Origin: an uncultured Bacteroidales bacterium
GTDB lineage: Bacteria > Bacteroidota > Bacteroidia > Bacteroidales > UBA932
Direction of reading: 5' to 3'
Length of the DNA: 33,809 nt
NCBI GenBank assembly: GCA_900541925.1
Contig: UQMB01000018.1
Coordinates: 1-33,809, forward strand
The notes under the pieces were generated by a model, which worked only from the letters and a program-made list of their open reading frames with translations, did no database searches and was not told where the DNA came from. Every line of letters starts with the position of its first letter. Position 1 is the stretch's first letter. Shown here piece after piece: positions 7,439 to 16,932 of the stretch. The translations under genes and the position numbers were made by a program.

Positions 7439-8161
7439 ATGTTGATAGAAGTCAAGGGCGTCAACAAGACATACAACAACGGGCAGCCTCTCCATGTGCT
7501 CAAGGGAATCGACCTGAGTGTGTCGGAGGGGGAGTTCGTCTCCATCATGGGGGCTTCCGGTTCGGGAAAGTCCACGCTTCTCAATATTCTCGGCATCCTC
7601 GACAACTACGACAGCGGAGAATACCGCATAGACGGCCGGCTCATCAAGGATCTCACCGAGACGCAGGCTGCCGCTTACCGTAACCGTCTGATTGGTTTCA
7701 TATTCCAGTCGTTCAATCTGATTGGTTTCAAGACGGCGGTGGAGAATGTCGAACTTCCGCTTTTTTATCAAGGTGTAAGCCGCAAACTCCGCCACGAGCG
7801 TGCCATGGAATATCTTTCCCGTCTGGGCATTGCCGACTGGGCGGCGCACTATCCCAACGAGATGTCCGGAGGCCAGAAGCAGAGGGTAGCCATCGCCCGT
7901 GCGCTTGTCACAAACCCGCGCATAGTCCTGGCCGATGAGCCTACGGGAGCCCTGGACTCAAGGACGTCGGAAGAGGTGATGCAGATTCTTGGCAGACTCA
8001 ACCGGGAGGACGGCGTGACGATAATAGTGGTCACCCACGAGAGCGGCGTAGCCAACTGCACGGACAAGATAGTACACATCAAAGACGGAATAATAGGCAG
8101 GATAGAGGACAACAGGGAGCACCACGCTTCCGTATTCGGTGCCGACACCATAATGAAATGA
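7439..8161 (+). CDS. MacB/LolD-type ABC transporter ATPase
   Basis: The 240-residue nucleotide-binding subunit powers the transporter encoded by the next genes. Visible motifs are Walker A GASGSGKST (38-46), Q-loop Gln90, signature MSGGQ (142-146), Walker B RIVLADE (161-167), D-loop region GALDS, and the H-loop histidine His200. Length and the LIGFIFQSFNL segment place it in the MacB/LolD (type VII) group, in which ATPase and FtsX-like permease work by mechanotransmission. It is the first gene of a five-gene operon and its stop overlaps the next ATG. The substrate cannot be deduced. Confidence 0.95.
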   Translation: MLIEVKGVNKTYNNGQPLHVLKGIDLSVSEGEFVSIMGASGSGKSTLLNILGILDNYDSGEYRIDGRLIKDLTETQAAAYRNRLIGFIFQSFNLIGFKTAVENVELPLFYQGVSRKLRHERAMEYLSRLGIADWAAHYPNEMSGGQKQRVAIARALVTNPRIVLADEPTGALDSRTSEEVMQILGRLNREDGVTIIVVTHESGVANCTDKIVHIKDGIIGRIEDNREHHASVFGADTIMK

Positions 8162-9420
8162 GAGACATATTCATCGAGATATGGGAGAACATGCGCCGCA
8201 ACAGGCTGCGCACTTGCCTGACAGGCTTCGCGGTCGCCTGGGGGATCTTCATGCTGATTGTCCTGCTGGGTTCCGGCAACGGGCTTCTCAACTCGTTCAG
8301 GGCGGGGGCCGCCACCATCAACACCAATACCATGCAGATAGGGGGCGGCTTTACATCAAAGCCTTATGGCGGACTGAAGGCCGGACGGAGCATCATGCTG
8401 GATGACAGGGACATGGCCATCACCGGAGGCGACCTTTTCTCCGATCATGTGGATGAGGTCAGCGCCACGGTGTCTTCTTCAGCCACTGTCGTCTACGGCG
8501 CAAACTCGTTCTCGGGCAGCATTGTGGGCGACTATCCGGAGCACCAGGACATGGAGAAGATAGTGATTCTGGATGGCCGCTTCATCAACAGGAAGGACAT
8601 CCGGGACAGACGCAAGGTGGTGATTATCCCACAGGACCGTGCTGAAGACCTGCTTGATGGGAGACCGGCAGCGGAGCTTGTCGGGAAGAGGGTGACAATC
8701 AAAGGGCTTTCATTCCTGGTCGTCGGTATCAGCAAAACTGACATGATGAGCGGGTCCAACATCTTCTATGCCCCGTTCTCCACTGTCAGGACGATTTTCT
8801 CCAAGGGCAATACGCTGGATGACATTACCTTCACCTTCCACGGCCTCGATACGGAGGAAGACAACGCCGAGTTCGAGCGCAGCTACAAGGCCGCCGTCAA
8901 CCTCAGCCACGGGGCGGCGCCCGATGACGAGAGCGCGATATGGATCTGGAATCGCTTCACGAGCAATCTCCAGATGGAGAAAGGTGGACGCATCATAAGC
9001 ATAGCCATGTGGATAATAGGCCTGTTTACCCTGCTGAGCGGCATCGTGGGGGTGAGCAACATCATGCTCATCACTGTCAAGGAGCGTACCCACGAATTCG
9101 GCATACGCAAGGCCATAGGCGCAAAGCCGTGGAGCATAATGAAACTGATAGTGGCTGAGAGTGTGGCCATCACGGCGTTTTTCGGATACATCGGGATGAT
9201 TCTCGGGCTCGTGGCCTGCGAAATACTCGACAAGACGGTCGGGCAGGCTTCCTCGTCTGTCATGGGGCAGCAGATAGCCATGTTTGTCAATCCTACAGTC
9301 GGAGTGGATGTGGCTTTTCAGGCCACGGCGCTGCTCATCATAGCGGGCACTCTCGCCGGACTCGCTCCTGCGCGCAGAGCGGCCAATGTCAGACCAATTG
9401 AAGCACTCAGGGCAGAATGA
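8158..9420 (+). CDS. FtsX/MacB-family ABC permease 1
   Basis: This 420-residue permease has the MacB layout: one membrane helix at about 20-42, a large periplasmic domain (about 43-278), then three helices in the FtsX domain (about 280-415). The conserved cytoplasmic segment after helix 2, with VKERTHEFGIRKAIGA, is typical of the family and contacts the ATPase. The C terminus ends in the usual P-x-EALR motif. It overlaps both neighbours with ATGA junctions. With permease 2 next door it could form a heterodimer instead of the MacB homodimer; that is inference. Confidence 0.93.
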   Translation: MRDIFIEIWENMRRNRLRTCLTGFAVAWGIFMLIVLLGSGNGLLNSFRAGAATINTNTMQIGGGFTSKPYGGLKAGRSIMLDDRDMAITGGDLFSDHVDEVSATVSSSATVVYGANSFSGSIVGDYPEHQDMEKIVILDGRFINRKDIRDRRKVVIIPQDRAEDLLDGRPAAELVGKRVTIKGLSFLVVGISKTDMMSGSNIFYAPFSTVRTIFSKGNTLDDITFTFHGLDTEEDNAEFERSYKAAVNLSHGAAPDDESAIWIWNRFTSNLQMEKGGRIISIAMWIIGLFTLLSGIVGVSNIMLITVKERTHEFGIRKAIGAKPWSIMKLIVAESVAITAFFGYIGMILGLVACEILDKTVGQASSSVMGQQIAMFVNPTVGVDVAFQATALLIIAGTLAGLAPARRAANVRPIEALRAE

Positions 9421-10649
9421 GATTCGACACTGACACATTCAGAGAGATTTCGGACTCGCTTGGCCGCAACCGGAGCCGCAGCTTCCTCACGGGGTTCGGG
9501 GTGTTCTGGGGCATATTCATGCTGCTATTCCTATCCGGCGGCGGACAAGGGCTCAAGCAGATGTTGAGCAGCAATTTCGAGGGGTTCGCCACCAATACGA
9601 CCATCCTCTGGGCATCCAAGACCACCAAGCCGTATCTGGGTTTCCGCCAGGGCCGGGAATGGTGGTTCACGGCTGACGATGTAGGGCGACTGCGCGCCTC
9701 TGTGCCCGAACTGGACATAGTGACGCCGATCGTGTCCCGGTGGGGCCAGACGGTGCTGCACGGTACCAACAGTTTCAGTGCCAGTGTGAGAGGAGTGAAT
9801 CCCGACTATGCAGGGATCGAGACCCCGAAGCTCAAATATGGCCGCTACATCAACGAGACGGATGTTCTGCATGAGCGGAAAGTGTGCGTGATAGGCAAGA
9901 GGGTCTACACGTCCCTTTTTCCGGACGGTGGAGACCCTTGCGGGGAGCGGATCAAGGTGGGGCCGGTTTGGTTCACCGTGGTGGGAGTGGACTACAACTC
10001 GGGGAATATCAGCATCAACGGCAGTGCCGACAGCGCTGTCATCCTCCCGTTCAGCATCGTGCAGAAGCTCTACAACAGGGGCGACGCCGTCGATATGATA
10101 TGCGTCACAGGCCACCGCGGGGTGAAGATTTCCGCGCTTGAACCCCGGTTGCGCGAGCTTGTTGCGCGCCGGCACAAGTTTAACCCTTCCGACAAACAGG
10201 CGCTTTTCGTTTTCAACACGGAGGAGATGTTCTCCATTGTGGACAACCTTTTCCGCGGAGTCAATTTCCTCATACTGCTTGTGGGCCTGGGGACCATCCT
10301 GGCCGGGGCGATCGGCGTCAGCAACATCATGATGGTGACGGTACGCGAACGCACCACCGAGATAGGCATACGGCGCGCGATCGGGGCCACTCCCAAGGAC
10401 ATATTGTCGCAGATAATCCTTGAGAGCGTTACACTTACGATTGCGTCGGGAACGGCGGGGATAGTTTTCGCGGTGCTGCTGCTCAGTTCACTGGAAGTTG
10501 CCACGTCGCATCAGGCGGCTTTCCAGATAGGTTTCTGGCCCGCTGTGGCGGCGCTCTTCCTGCTGACCCTTCTCGGCGTCCTCGCCGGACTCGCGCCCGC
10601 ATCCCGCGCGATGAAGATAAAACCTGTGGATGCGATGAGAGACGAATAA
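9417..10649 (+). CDS. FtsX/MacB-family ABC permease 2
   Basis: This second 410-residue permease has the same topology as its neighbour: a helix at about 22-42, a periplasmic domain, and three C-terminal helices with VRERTTEIGIRRAIGA after the second. The N-terminal membrane segments of the two proteins are clearly related (both have WGIFML), but the periplasmic domains differ, so this is an old duplication. It begins inside the stop codon of permease 1. Tandem divergent permeases with one ATPase suggest a heterodimeric membrane unit. Confidence 0.93.
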   Translation: MRFDTDTFREISDSLGRNRSRSFLTGFGVFWGIFMLLFLSGGGQGLKQMLSSNFEGFATNTTILWASKTTKPYLGFRQGREWWFTADDVGRLRASVPELDIVTPIVSRWGQTVLHGTNSFSASVRGVNPDYAGIETPKLKYGRYINETDVLHERKVCVIGKRVYTSLFPDGGDPCGERIKVGPVWFTVVGVDYNSGNISINGSADSAVILPFSIVQKLYNRGDAVDMICVTGHRGVKISALEPRLRELVARRHKFNPSDKQALFVFNTEEMFSIVDNLFRGVNFLILLVGLGTILAGAIGVSNIMMVTVRERTTEIGIRRAIGATPKDILSQIILESVTLTIASGTAGIVFAVLLLSSLEVATSHQAAFQIGFWPAVAALFLLTLLGVLAGLAPASRAMKIKPVDAMRDE

Positions 10650-10663
10650 AGAACACACCAAAT

Positions 10664-11758
10664 ATGAAAAAGGCAGTCAAGTACATCATTCTCTCGCTCG
10701 CCGCCCTGGCGGTGATAGGGACTTTCGTATTCCTTTTCAAGAAATCGCGCCCGGAAGTTGTTGTGTATCAAGAACTGGAGGCGAAACTTGCGGATATCCG
10801 CCGGACGACGGTCGTCACCGGAAAGATAGAGCCCCGAAACGAAGTCAACATCAAGCCGCAGATAAACGGCATCATATCTGAACTCTACAAGGAGGCCGGA
10901 CAGACGGTCAAGGAAAACGAGGTCATCGCCCGTCTCAAGGTGATCCCCGACATGTCGTCCCTCAGCGCTGCCGAGTCACGTGTCAGGCTCGCCGAACTCA
11001 ACCTGAACCAGGCCAAGATCGACTTCGAACGCGAGAAGACTCTCTATGACAAGAATCTGGTGAGTGCCGAAGAGTATGATAAGGTGGTGCAGACATACAA
11101 CCAGGCCAAAGAGGAACGTGCCGCCGCTCAGGATGCACTTGAAGTGATCCGTGACGGAGTGTCCTCGGCCAACGCCACCGGCAGTTCGACGCTGGTCCGT
11201 TCCACCATCAGCGGGCTGATCCTGGACATCCCCGTCAAGGTCGGCAACTCCGTTATCCAGGCCAACACCATGAACGACGGAACCACCGTGGCCACAGTCG
11301 CCGACATGTCCGACCTCATCTTCGACGGCAACATAGACGAGACCGAAGTCGGCTCTCTCACCGAGGGTATGGACATCCTCATCACGATAGGCGCACTGCC
11401 TGGATTCAGTACGGAAGCTGTCCTGGAGTACATCTCCCCCAAGGCGGTGGAGAACAACGGCACCAACCAGTTCGAGATCAAAGCCGCAGTCAAATCCGAT
11501 GGCCGCTACAAGATCCGCTCGGGCTACAGCGCCAATGCCGAGGTGGTCCTGCAGGAGGCGGACGGGGTGCTCAGTGTGCCGGAGAGCAGTCTCGAATTTG
11601 AGAAAGACAGCTGTTTCGTGTACAAGCTTACCGCACCTCAGGAATTCGTCCGTACCCCGGTCACTACCGGGCTCAGTGACGGAGTCAACATCGAGATCAA
11701 ATCCGGGCTGAAGGTCGGTGACAAGGTGCGCGGGCCGAAGGTCCTCAAAAACGAGTAG
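10664..11758 (+). CDS. MacA-like periplasmic adaptor (HlyD family)
   Basis: The 364-residue membrane fusion protein would link the inner-membrane permeases to the TolC-like channel. It has an N-terminal anchor helix (about 6-25), the first lipoyl-like half (about 50-90, with VTGKIEPRNEVNIKP), a coiled-coil hairpin rich in Ala/Glu/Lys (about 97-165), the second lipoyl half with ISGLILDIPVKVG, then beta-barrel and membrane-proximal domains. Order and size match MacA. It follows permease 2 by 14 bases and precedes the outer-membrane gene by two bases. Confidence 0.93.
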   Translation: MKKAVKYIILSLAALAVIGTFVFLFKKSRPEVVVYQELEAKLADIRRTTVVTGKIEPRNEVNIKPQINGIISELYKEAGQTVKENEVIARLKVIPDMSSLSAAESRVRLAELNLNQAKIDFEREKTLYDKNLVSAEEYDKVVQTYNQAKEERAAAQDALEVIRDGVSSANATGSSTLVRSTISGLILDIPVKVGNSVIQANTMNDGTTVATVADMSDLIFDGNIDETEVGSLTEGMDILITIGALPGFSTEAVLEYISPKAVENNGTNQFEIKAAVKSDGRYKIRSGYSANAEVVLQEADGVLSVPESSLEFEKDSCFVYKLTAPQEFVRTPVTTGLSDGVNIEIKSGLKVGDKVRGPKVLKNE

Positions 11759-11760
11759 CC

Positions 11761-13086
11761 ATGATAAAGTCAACCCCGGCGGCAGTGCTTTGCCTGCTGT
11801 GCATGGGCCTGCCCGCAGCGGCACAGAGCGGGCCGTGGAGCCTGTCCGACTGTATAGACTATGCCCTCTCGCACAACATCACAGTCCAGCAGAGCGGCAT
11901 CACCGTCTCGCAGCGCGAGATAGAGCTCAACACTGCCAAGAGCCGCATGCTCCCTGGCATCAGCGCCTCAGCTTCGGAGAATTTCTCTTTTGGGCGCGGC
12001 CTCACTTCCGACAACACCTACACCAACTCCAATACGAGTTCCACCTCTTTCAGTCTCGGTGGCGAGATTCCCGTGTTTCAGGGGCTTGATATTGTCAACG
12101 GCATAAAACTAAGCAAACTGAACCTCTCATCGGCAACGGCGGACCTGGAGAAAGCGCGCGATGACATAAGGGTCGCGGTGGCTCAGGCTTATGCGCAAAT
12201 CCTTTATAATGAGGAGATTCTTGAAGTTTCCGAGTACCAAGCGGAGCATGACGCGTCCCTTCTGGAGCAGATGCAGGCCAGGCGTGATGCCGGAAAGGCA
12301 AGCGATGCCGAGGTGGCGGCCCAGAAAGCCACTCTCGCCCAGAGCGAACTCTCCCGCACGCAGGCGCAGGGCAATCTCATGCTCTCCAAGCTGGAACTTA
12401 CCCAACTTCTGGAGCTCCCGTTCCCGGACGGGTTCGAGGTGGTGCGACCTTCGGCTGACGCACTTGAAATAAAGCTGCTTGACAGCCCGGAAGTAATCTA
12501 TGACATGGCCTTAGGCATCAAACCATCCGTGCTGTCCTCCTCCATTCAGGTTGAGGCCGCCAAGGTCAGTGTAGCCAAGGCCAAAGGCGCCTATCTGCCG
12601 ACCCTTTCCTTGAGTGGCGGTATCGGCACCAACTATTACACCACTACCAATGTGCAGTCTCCGAGTTTCGGGGAACAGCTTCGCAACAACTTCAGCCAGT
12701 ACATCGGAGTTTCGCTGAATGTGCCGATCTTCTCCCGCTTCTCCACTCGCAATGCGGTGCGCGGCGCCGAGCTGAACCTGCGCAATTCCGCTCTCCAGCT
12801 GGAGAGCGTCAAGAAGAGCCTCTACAAGGAGATCCAGCAGGCTTACTACAACGCCCTCACCTCACAGTCCCGTTATGCGAGCAGCCGTGAGTCCTCATCG
12901 AGCGCGGAGCAGTACTATCAGATGATAGAGCAGAAGTACCTTGCGGGCAAGGCCGGCATCACCGACTACAACGATGCCAAGAACTCATATCTCAAGGCGA
13001 AATCCGAGTTCCTGCGGGCACGCTACGAATGCCTCTTCCAGACAGGGCTCCTTGATTTCTACAAAGGCGGGGAGATAGTCTTCTGA
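11761..13086 (+). CDS. TolC-family outer-membrane efflux protein
   Basis: This 441-residue protein begins with a signal peptide (cleavage about residue 22, after PAAA) and the family opening SLSDCIDYALSHN. Two OEP repeats follow, each made of long Ala/Gln/Glu-rich helices with a beta segment (SENFSFGRG and a GIGTNYYTT region). It provides the trimeric outer-membrane exit duct for the MacAB-like pump. No lipobox is seen, so it is probably not acylated. It is the last gene of the operon; no strong hairpin follows within the short gap to galE. Confidence 0.93.
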   Translation: MIKSTPAAVLCLLCMGLPAAAQSGPWSLSDCIDYALSHNITVQQSGITVSQREIELNTAKSRMLPGISASASENFSFGRGLTSDNTYTNSNTSSTSFSLGGEIPVFQGLDIVNGIKLSKLNLSSATADLEKARDDIRVAVAQAYAQILYNEEILEVSEYQAEHDASLLEQMQARRDAGKASDAEVAAQKATLAQSELSRTQAQGNLMLSKLELTQLLELPFPDGFEVVRPSADALEIKLLDSPEVIYDMALGIKPSVLSSSIQVEAAKVSVAKAKGAYLPTLSLSGGIGTNYYTTTNVQSPSFGEQLRNNFSQYIGVSLNVPIFSRFSTRNAVRGAELNLRNSALQLESVKKSLYKEIQQAYYNALTSQSRYASSRESSSSAEQYYQMIEQKYLAGKAGITDYNDAKNSYLKAKSEFLRARYECLFQTGLLDFYKGGEIVF

Positions 13087-13111
13087 CCGAGGATTTCTCG
13101 AAAAAAAACAG

Positions 13112-13119
13112 CATATTTG
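13112..13119 (+). promoter_or_regulatory. Possible -7 box for galE
   Basis: CATATTTG differs from the TAnnTTTG box by one base and lies 22 bases before the galE ATG. No good -33 element is present at the usual distance, so the call is weak and read-through from the efflux operon is possible. Confidence 0.35.
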
Positions 13120-13141
13120 TGTCCCGAAACTTACTGGTGCA

Positions 13142-14167
13142 ATGAAGAAAACAGTTCTTGTCTCCGGCGGGGCCGGATTCATCGGGAGCCACGTGACCGT
13201 GGAACTCTCCCAGGCCGGCTACGAAGTGGTCGTGGCCGACAACATGTCAAACTGTGACGAGACCAACTACGAAGGGGTCTGCCGCATCCTCGGCAAGCGC
13301 CCCCCGTTCGTGAAGATGGACTTCTGCGACCTTCCTGCCGTGGAGAGACTCTTCGACGACTACAAGATAGACGCCGTGATCCATTTCGCCGCCTACAAGG
13401 CTGTAGGGGAGTCTGTCGCGGATCCGCTCAAATACTACCGCAACAATCTCCTCTCGTTCATCAATATAGTCGATGTCGCCAACCGCAAGGGCGGCTGCAA
13501 TGTGCTTTTCAGCTCTTCCGCCACCGTCTACGGCGAGCCGGACAATCTTCCTGTGACCGAGGAGTCGCCACGCCAGAGCGCGACCTCCCCTTACGGCAAC
13601 ACCAAGCAGATCTGCGAGGACATCCTGCGAGACTCTGTTCGCGCCTATCCGGGCATCAAGGGCATAGCTCTCCGCTACTTCAATCCTATCGGAGCCCACC
13701 CGTCCGCCCTTATCGGCGAGCTGCCTCGCGGGGTGCCGAACAACCTCGTGCCGTTCATCACGCAGACGGCCATCGGCAAGAGAGAGTGCCTGTCTGTCTT
13801 CGGCAACGACTATCCGACTCCTGACGGCACCTGCCTGCGGGACTATATAGATATAGTAGATCTCGCCAAGGCCCATGTCTGCGCCGTGGATCGCATGGTG
13901 GAGGGCAAGATGAAGGACGGGTACGAGATTTTCAATATCGGTACCGGGCGTCCGGTTTCCGTCCTGGAGCTGATCAAGTCTTTCGAGAAAGTGAACGGGG
14001 TCAAGCTGAACTGGAAATTCGCCCCGCGCAGGGCGGGTGATGTGACGGCCGTGTGGGCCGACCCGACTCTGGCCGAGAAGGAACTCGGCTGGAAGGCGCA
14101 GCGCAGTGTGGACGAGACCCTCGCCGCGGCCTGGGCCTGGGAGAAGCGGCTCTCCGGACGGGAGTGA
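13142..14167 (+). CDS. galE: UDP-glucose 4-epimerase
   Basis: GalE interconverts UDP-glucose and UDP-galactose using bound NAD. The 341-residue protein shows the Rossmann motif GGAGFIGSH (9-17), the SSSATVYG segment with the catalytic Ser/Thr (124-131), and the Tyr151-x3-Lys155 pair. ALRYFNPIGAHPS and the DGTCLRDYIDI segment are characteristic of GalE as opposed to other epimerases. Length matches the usual ~338. It likely supplies UDP-sugars for surface polysaccharide, consistent with the flippase two genes downstream. Its stop overlaps the start of the next gene. Confidence 0.96.
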   Translation: MKKTVLVSGGAGFIGSHVTVELSQAGYEVVVADNMSNCDETNYEGVCRILGKRPPFVKMDFCDLPAVERLFDDYKIDAVIHFAAYKAVGESVADPLKYYRNNLLSFINIVDVANRKGGCNVLFSSSATVYGEPDNLPVTEESPRQSATSPYGNTKQICEDILRDSVRAYPGIKGIALRYFNPIGAHPSALIGELPRGVPNNLVPFITQTAIGKRECLSVFGNDYPTPDGTCLRDYIDIVDLAKAHVCAVDRMVEGKMKDGYEIFNIGTGRPVSVLELIKSFEKVNGVKLNWKFAPRRAGDVTAVWADPTLAEKELGWKAQRSVDETLAAAWAWEKRLSGRE

Positions 14168-14670
14168 TGTTTGTCGGGCTCATAAGCGACACTCACGGAG
14201 TGTTCAGCGACGCCTTCAGGAAGTTCCTTGAGCCCGTTGATGTGATCTGGCATGCCGGCGATTTCGGCGGGGGCGAGACTTTCGCGGACTCCATAGCGTC
14301 ATTCAAACCGCTCGTGGGGGTCTACGGCAACTGCGACGGGCAGGACATACGCTTCCGCTTCCCGCGATTCCAATACATGGAGGAGCAGGGGCTGCGCATC
14401 CTGATGACCCACATCGGCGGCTCTCCGGGGCACTATTATCCGGAGGCTGCCGAACTTATCGACTCGTATCGCCCGGATGTCTTCATCTGCGGTCATTCGC
14501 ACATACTCAAGGTGATGCGTGACCAGAAGCGGAACTTGCTCTATATCAACCCTGGAGCTGTCGGGGTGCAGGGCTGGCAGGTGATGCGCACCGCGCTCCG
14601 GTTCAAGATCGGCGACGGCGGGATCCGGGAGATGGAAGTTTTTGAAGTGCCACGAAATCAAGGATTATGA
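14167..14670 (+). CDS. YfcE/MJ0936-family metallophosphoesterase
   Basis: The 167-residue protein carries all five calcineurin-like metal motifs in order: SDTH (7-10), GDFGG, GNCD, THIGG and GHSH. YfcE-type enzymes hydrolyse phosphodiesters with Mn as cofactor; physiological substrates are generally unknown. The ATG at 14167 shares one base with the galE stop and gives a start right at the first motif; the frame is open further upstream inside galE, but that extension is Arg/Gly-rich and looks out-of-frame. It overlaps the flippase start by an ATGA. Confidence 0.92.
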   Translation: MFVGLISDTHGVFSDAFRKFLEPVDVIWHAGDFGGGETFADSIASFKPLVGVYGNCDGQDIRFRFPRFQYMEEQGLRILMTHIGGSPGHYYPEAAELIDSYRPDVFICGHSHILKVMRDQKRNLLYINPGAVGVQGWQVMRTALRFKIGDGGIREMEVFEVPRNQGL

Positions 14671-16133
14671 ACCTGAAGTCACTGGCTAAAGATACTGCGA
14701 TCTATGGCCTGAGCAGCATTGTCGGGAGGTTTCTCAACTACCTCCTCGTCCCGCTCTATACATATAAGATAGCTGCCGGCAGCGGCGGCTATGGCATTGT
14801 CACGAATCTCTATGCCTACACGGCCCTGTTTCTCGCCATCCTGACATTCGGGATGGAGACGACCTTCTTCCGCTTCGCCGGCAAGGAGGGGGAGGACGAC
14901 AGGATGGTGTACAGCACCGCGCTGCGCATGGTCGGCTCTGTAGGGTTGGCTTTCCTTGTGCTGGTTTTCCTGTTTCTCGGCCCGATTTCCGGGGCTATGG
15001 GCTATTCCGACCACCCGGAGTACATAGGCTGCTTCGCCCTCATCACCGCGCTTGACGCGTTCCAGGCCATAATGTTCAGCCGCTTGCGTCAGCAGCACAG
15101 GCCGCTGCGCTTCATGGCTCTGAAGTTTGCCTACATCATCCCGAGCATCGCCATCAACCTGCTGCTCTTCCTTGTCCTCGACGAGGTTCCGGCCCTGCAG
15201 GGGGTGTATGAACGTTTCAATGGGGGAGTCGGCCTGATATTTTTCGCCAACCTGCTCTGCACTTCGGCTGTGATGCTGGCTTTCATCCCGGAGCTGCGCG
15301 GCATACGCTTCGGCTTCGACCGGGAGCTCGCCCGCCGCATGCTCCGTTACACCTGGCCGCTGCTGCTGCTGAGCCTGGTCGGCATACTCAACCAGGTCGC
15401 CGACAAGATTCTCTACCCGCGCCTCGTGCCGGGCGAGGAAGGCATGGTGCAGCTGGGCATCTATGGGGCCTGCGTGAAGATAGCGATGATAATGTCCCTG
15501 TTGACACAGGCTTTCCGCTATGCGTACGAGCCGATAGTCTTCGGCTCCGGCAAGGACCGCAACAGCCCCGGGACGCTCGCCGACGGCATGAAGTACTTCA
15601 TAATCTTCACCTTGCTCGCCTTCCTGGCGGTGATGTTCTACATGCCGCTTCTCAAATACTTCGTGGGCCGTTCCTACTGGGAGGGGCTGGGCGTGGTGCC
15701 GATAGTGATGGCGGCGGAGATTTTCATGGGGATATACTTCAACCTCTCGTTCTGGTACAAGCTCACCGACCAGACATGGTGGGGCGCCGTCATAAGCGCT
15801 GCCGGTGCGGCCGTGATGATCGCGGTCAACGTGGTCTTCGTCCCGAAGGCGGGGTACTGGGCCTGCGCGTGGGGCGGTTTCGCCGGCTACGGCACTGCCA
15901 TGCTGCTGAGCTGGGCGATAGGACGCAAGCGCTACCCTGTTCCGTATGACGGCAGAACCATTGCCAAGTATGTCATTTTGGCAGTATTATTGTATATATT
16001 GTCAGGGCTCCCTGACAAATTGTCGGACAATGTGCCTCTGGCCCTGACTCTTGTGCTCAATACAGTCCTCCTGGGCCTGTACTGCCTGCCTCTGGCGAGG
16101 ACATTCATCAGAAAACGAATCAAAAAACAATAG
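14667..16133 (+). CDS. Polysaccharide flippase (Wzx/MOP superfamily)
   Basis: This 488-residue membrane protein has about 12-14 hydrophobic helices, a positively charged start and the family opening (IYGLSSIVGRFLNYLLVPLY). It belongs to the MOP superfamily that flips undecaprenyl-linked oligosaccharides across the inner membrane. The C-terminal part resembles the Polysacc_synt_C region. Which glycan it handles is not evident because no glycosyltransferase lies nearby. It is joined to the phosphoesterase by an overlap and the cyclophilin gene follows four bases later. Confidence 0.88.
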   Translation: MNLKSLAKDTAIYGLSSIVGRFLNYLLVPLYTYKIAAGSGGYGIVTNLYAYTALFLAILTFGMETTFFRFAGKEGEDDRMVYSTALRMVGSVGLAFLVLVFLFLGPISGAMGYSDHPEYIGCFALITALDAFQAIMFSRLRQQHRPLRFMALKFAYIIPSIAINLLLFLVLDEVPALQGVYERFNGGVGLIFFANLLCTSAVMLAFIPELRGIRFGFDRELARRMLRYTWPLLLLSLVGILNQVADKILYPRLVPGEEGMVQLGIYGACVKIAMIMSLLTQAFRYAYEPIVFGSGKDRNSPGTLADGMKYFIIFTLLAFLAVMFYMPLLKYFVGRSYWEGLGVVPIVMAAEIFMGIYFNLSFWYKLTDQTWWGAVISAAGAAVMIAVNVVFVPKAGYWACAWGGFAGYGTAMLLSWAIGRKRYPVPYDGRTIAKYVILAVLLYILSGLPDKLSDNVPLALTLVLNTVLLGLYCLPLARTFIRKRIKKQ

Positions 16134-16137
16134 GACA

Positions 16138-16824
16138 ATGAAACATTTCATCACAAAAACCATCTGCTGCCTCGGCGCCGTAGCGCTTGTGTGCAGTTGC
16201 GGCAACAATGCCAAAAAGGCGGAGCAGAAAGCCGCCGAGCAGGCCGCCGCAGACTCGGTAGCCGCAGCGGAACAAACTCAGAGAATAATGGAAAAAATCG
16301 CACAGCTCCCGGAGGAACCGGTATTTGACATCATTACCAGCATGGGTGTCATCAAGGTCAAGCTTTACTCCAAGACCCCTAAGCACCGTGAGAATTTCGA
16401 GAAACTCGCCCTCGGCAAGTTCTATGACGGGATTCTCTTCCACCGTGTCATCGACGGGTTCATGATCCAGACCGGCGACCCTCTCAGCAAGGATCCGGCC
16501 AACAAGGACCGTTTCGGCACCGGCGGACCGGGCTATAATGTGCCGGCGGAGTTCGTGCCGGAATACACCCACAAGAAGGGCGCGCTCGCGGCCGCAAGAC
16601 GCGGGGACGCGGCCAATCCGCTCAAAGAGTCTTCAGGCTCCCAGTTCTATATCGTGCAGGATCCGGTGAACTGCGCCCAGCTTGACGGGGACTATACCGT
16701 GTTCGGAGAGACAATCGACGGACTGGACGTCATAGACAAGATTGCGGCGGTGGCTACGGACCGCCGCGACTGCCCGCTTCAGGAGGTTAAGATTATTACG
16801 ATAAAACTTGACGACAAGCAATAG
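16138..16824 (+). CDS. Lipoprotein cyclophilin-type peptidyl-prolyl isomerase
   Basis: The 228-residue protein starts with a lipoprotein signal (lipobox VCSC, Cys21), an Ala/Glu/Lys-rich helical linker to about residue 55, and then a cyclophilin domain. Catalytic-site signatures are visible: FHRVIDGFMIQTGD, FGTGGPGY and GSQFYIV. It catalyses Pro cis-trans isomerisation in proteins of the periplasm or outer membrane. I chose ATG 16138, which starts the signal peptide; an in-frame opening at 16051 lies within the flippase gene. A hairpin terminator follows about 70 bases downstream. Confidence 0.93.
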   Translation: MKHFITKTICCLGAVALVCSCGNNAKKAEQKAAEQAAADSVAAAEQTQRIMEKIAQLPEEPVFDIITSMGVIKVKLYSKTPKHRENFEKLALGKFYDGILFHRVIDGFMIQTGDPLSKDPANKDRFGTGGPGYNVPAEFVPEYTHKKGALAAARRGDAANPLKESSGSQFYIVQDPVNCAQLDGDYTVFGETIDGLDVIDKIAAVATDRRDCPLQEVKIITIKLDDKQ

Positions 16825-16896
16825 TTTGGCGCAGTAATTGTAATAATTTTTATCGAATAGTTTTTTCATAGGTTTAATTTTAGGTTAGAATTGCCG

Positions 16897-16930
16897 AGAG
16901 TTCTCGTTGTGAAACGAGAACTCTTTGTTT
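16897..16930 (+). terminator. Hairpin terminator after the cyclophilin gene
   Basis: Twelve-base perfect arms (16897-16908 and 16913-16924) enclose a GTGA loop, followed by TTTGTTTATG. The stem is strong but the T tract is interrupted by G. It would end the galE-flippase-cyclophilin transcript just before repeat copy B. Confidence 0.7.
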
Positions 16931-16932
16931 AT

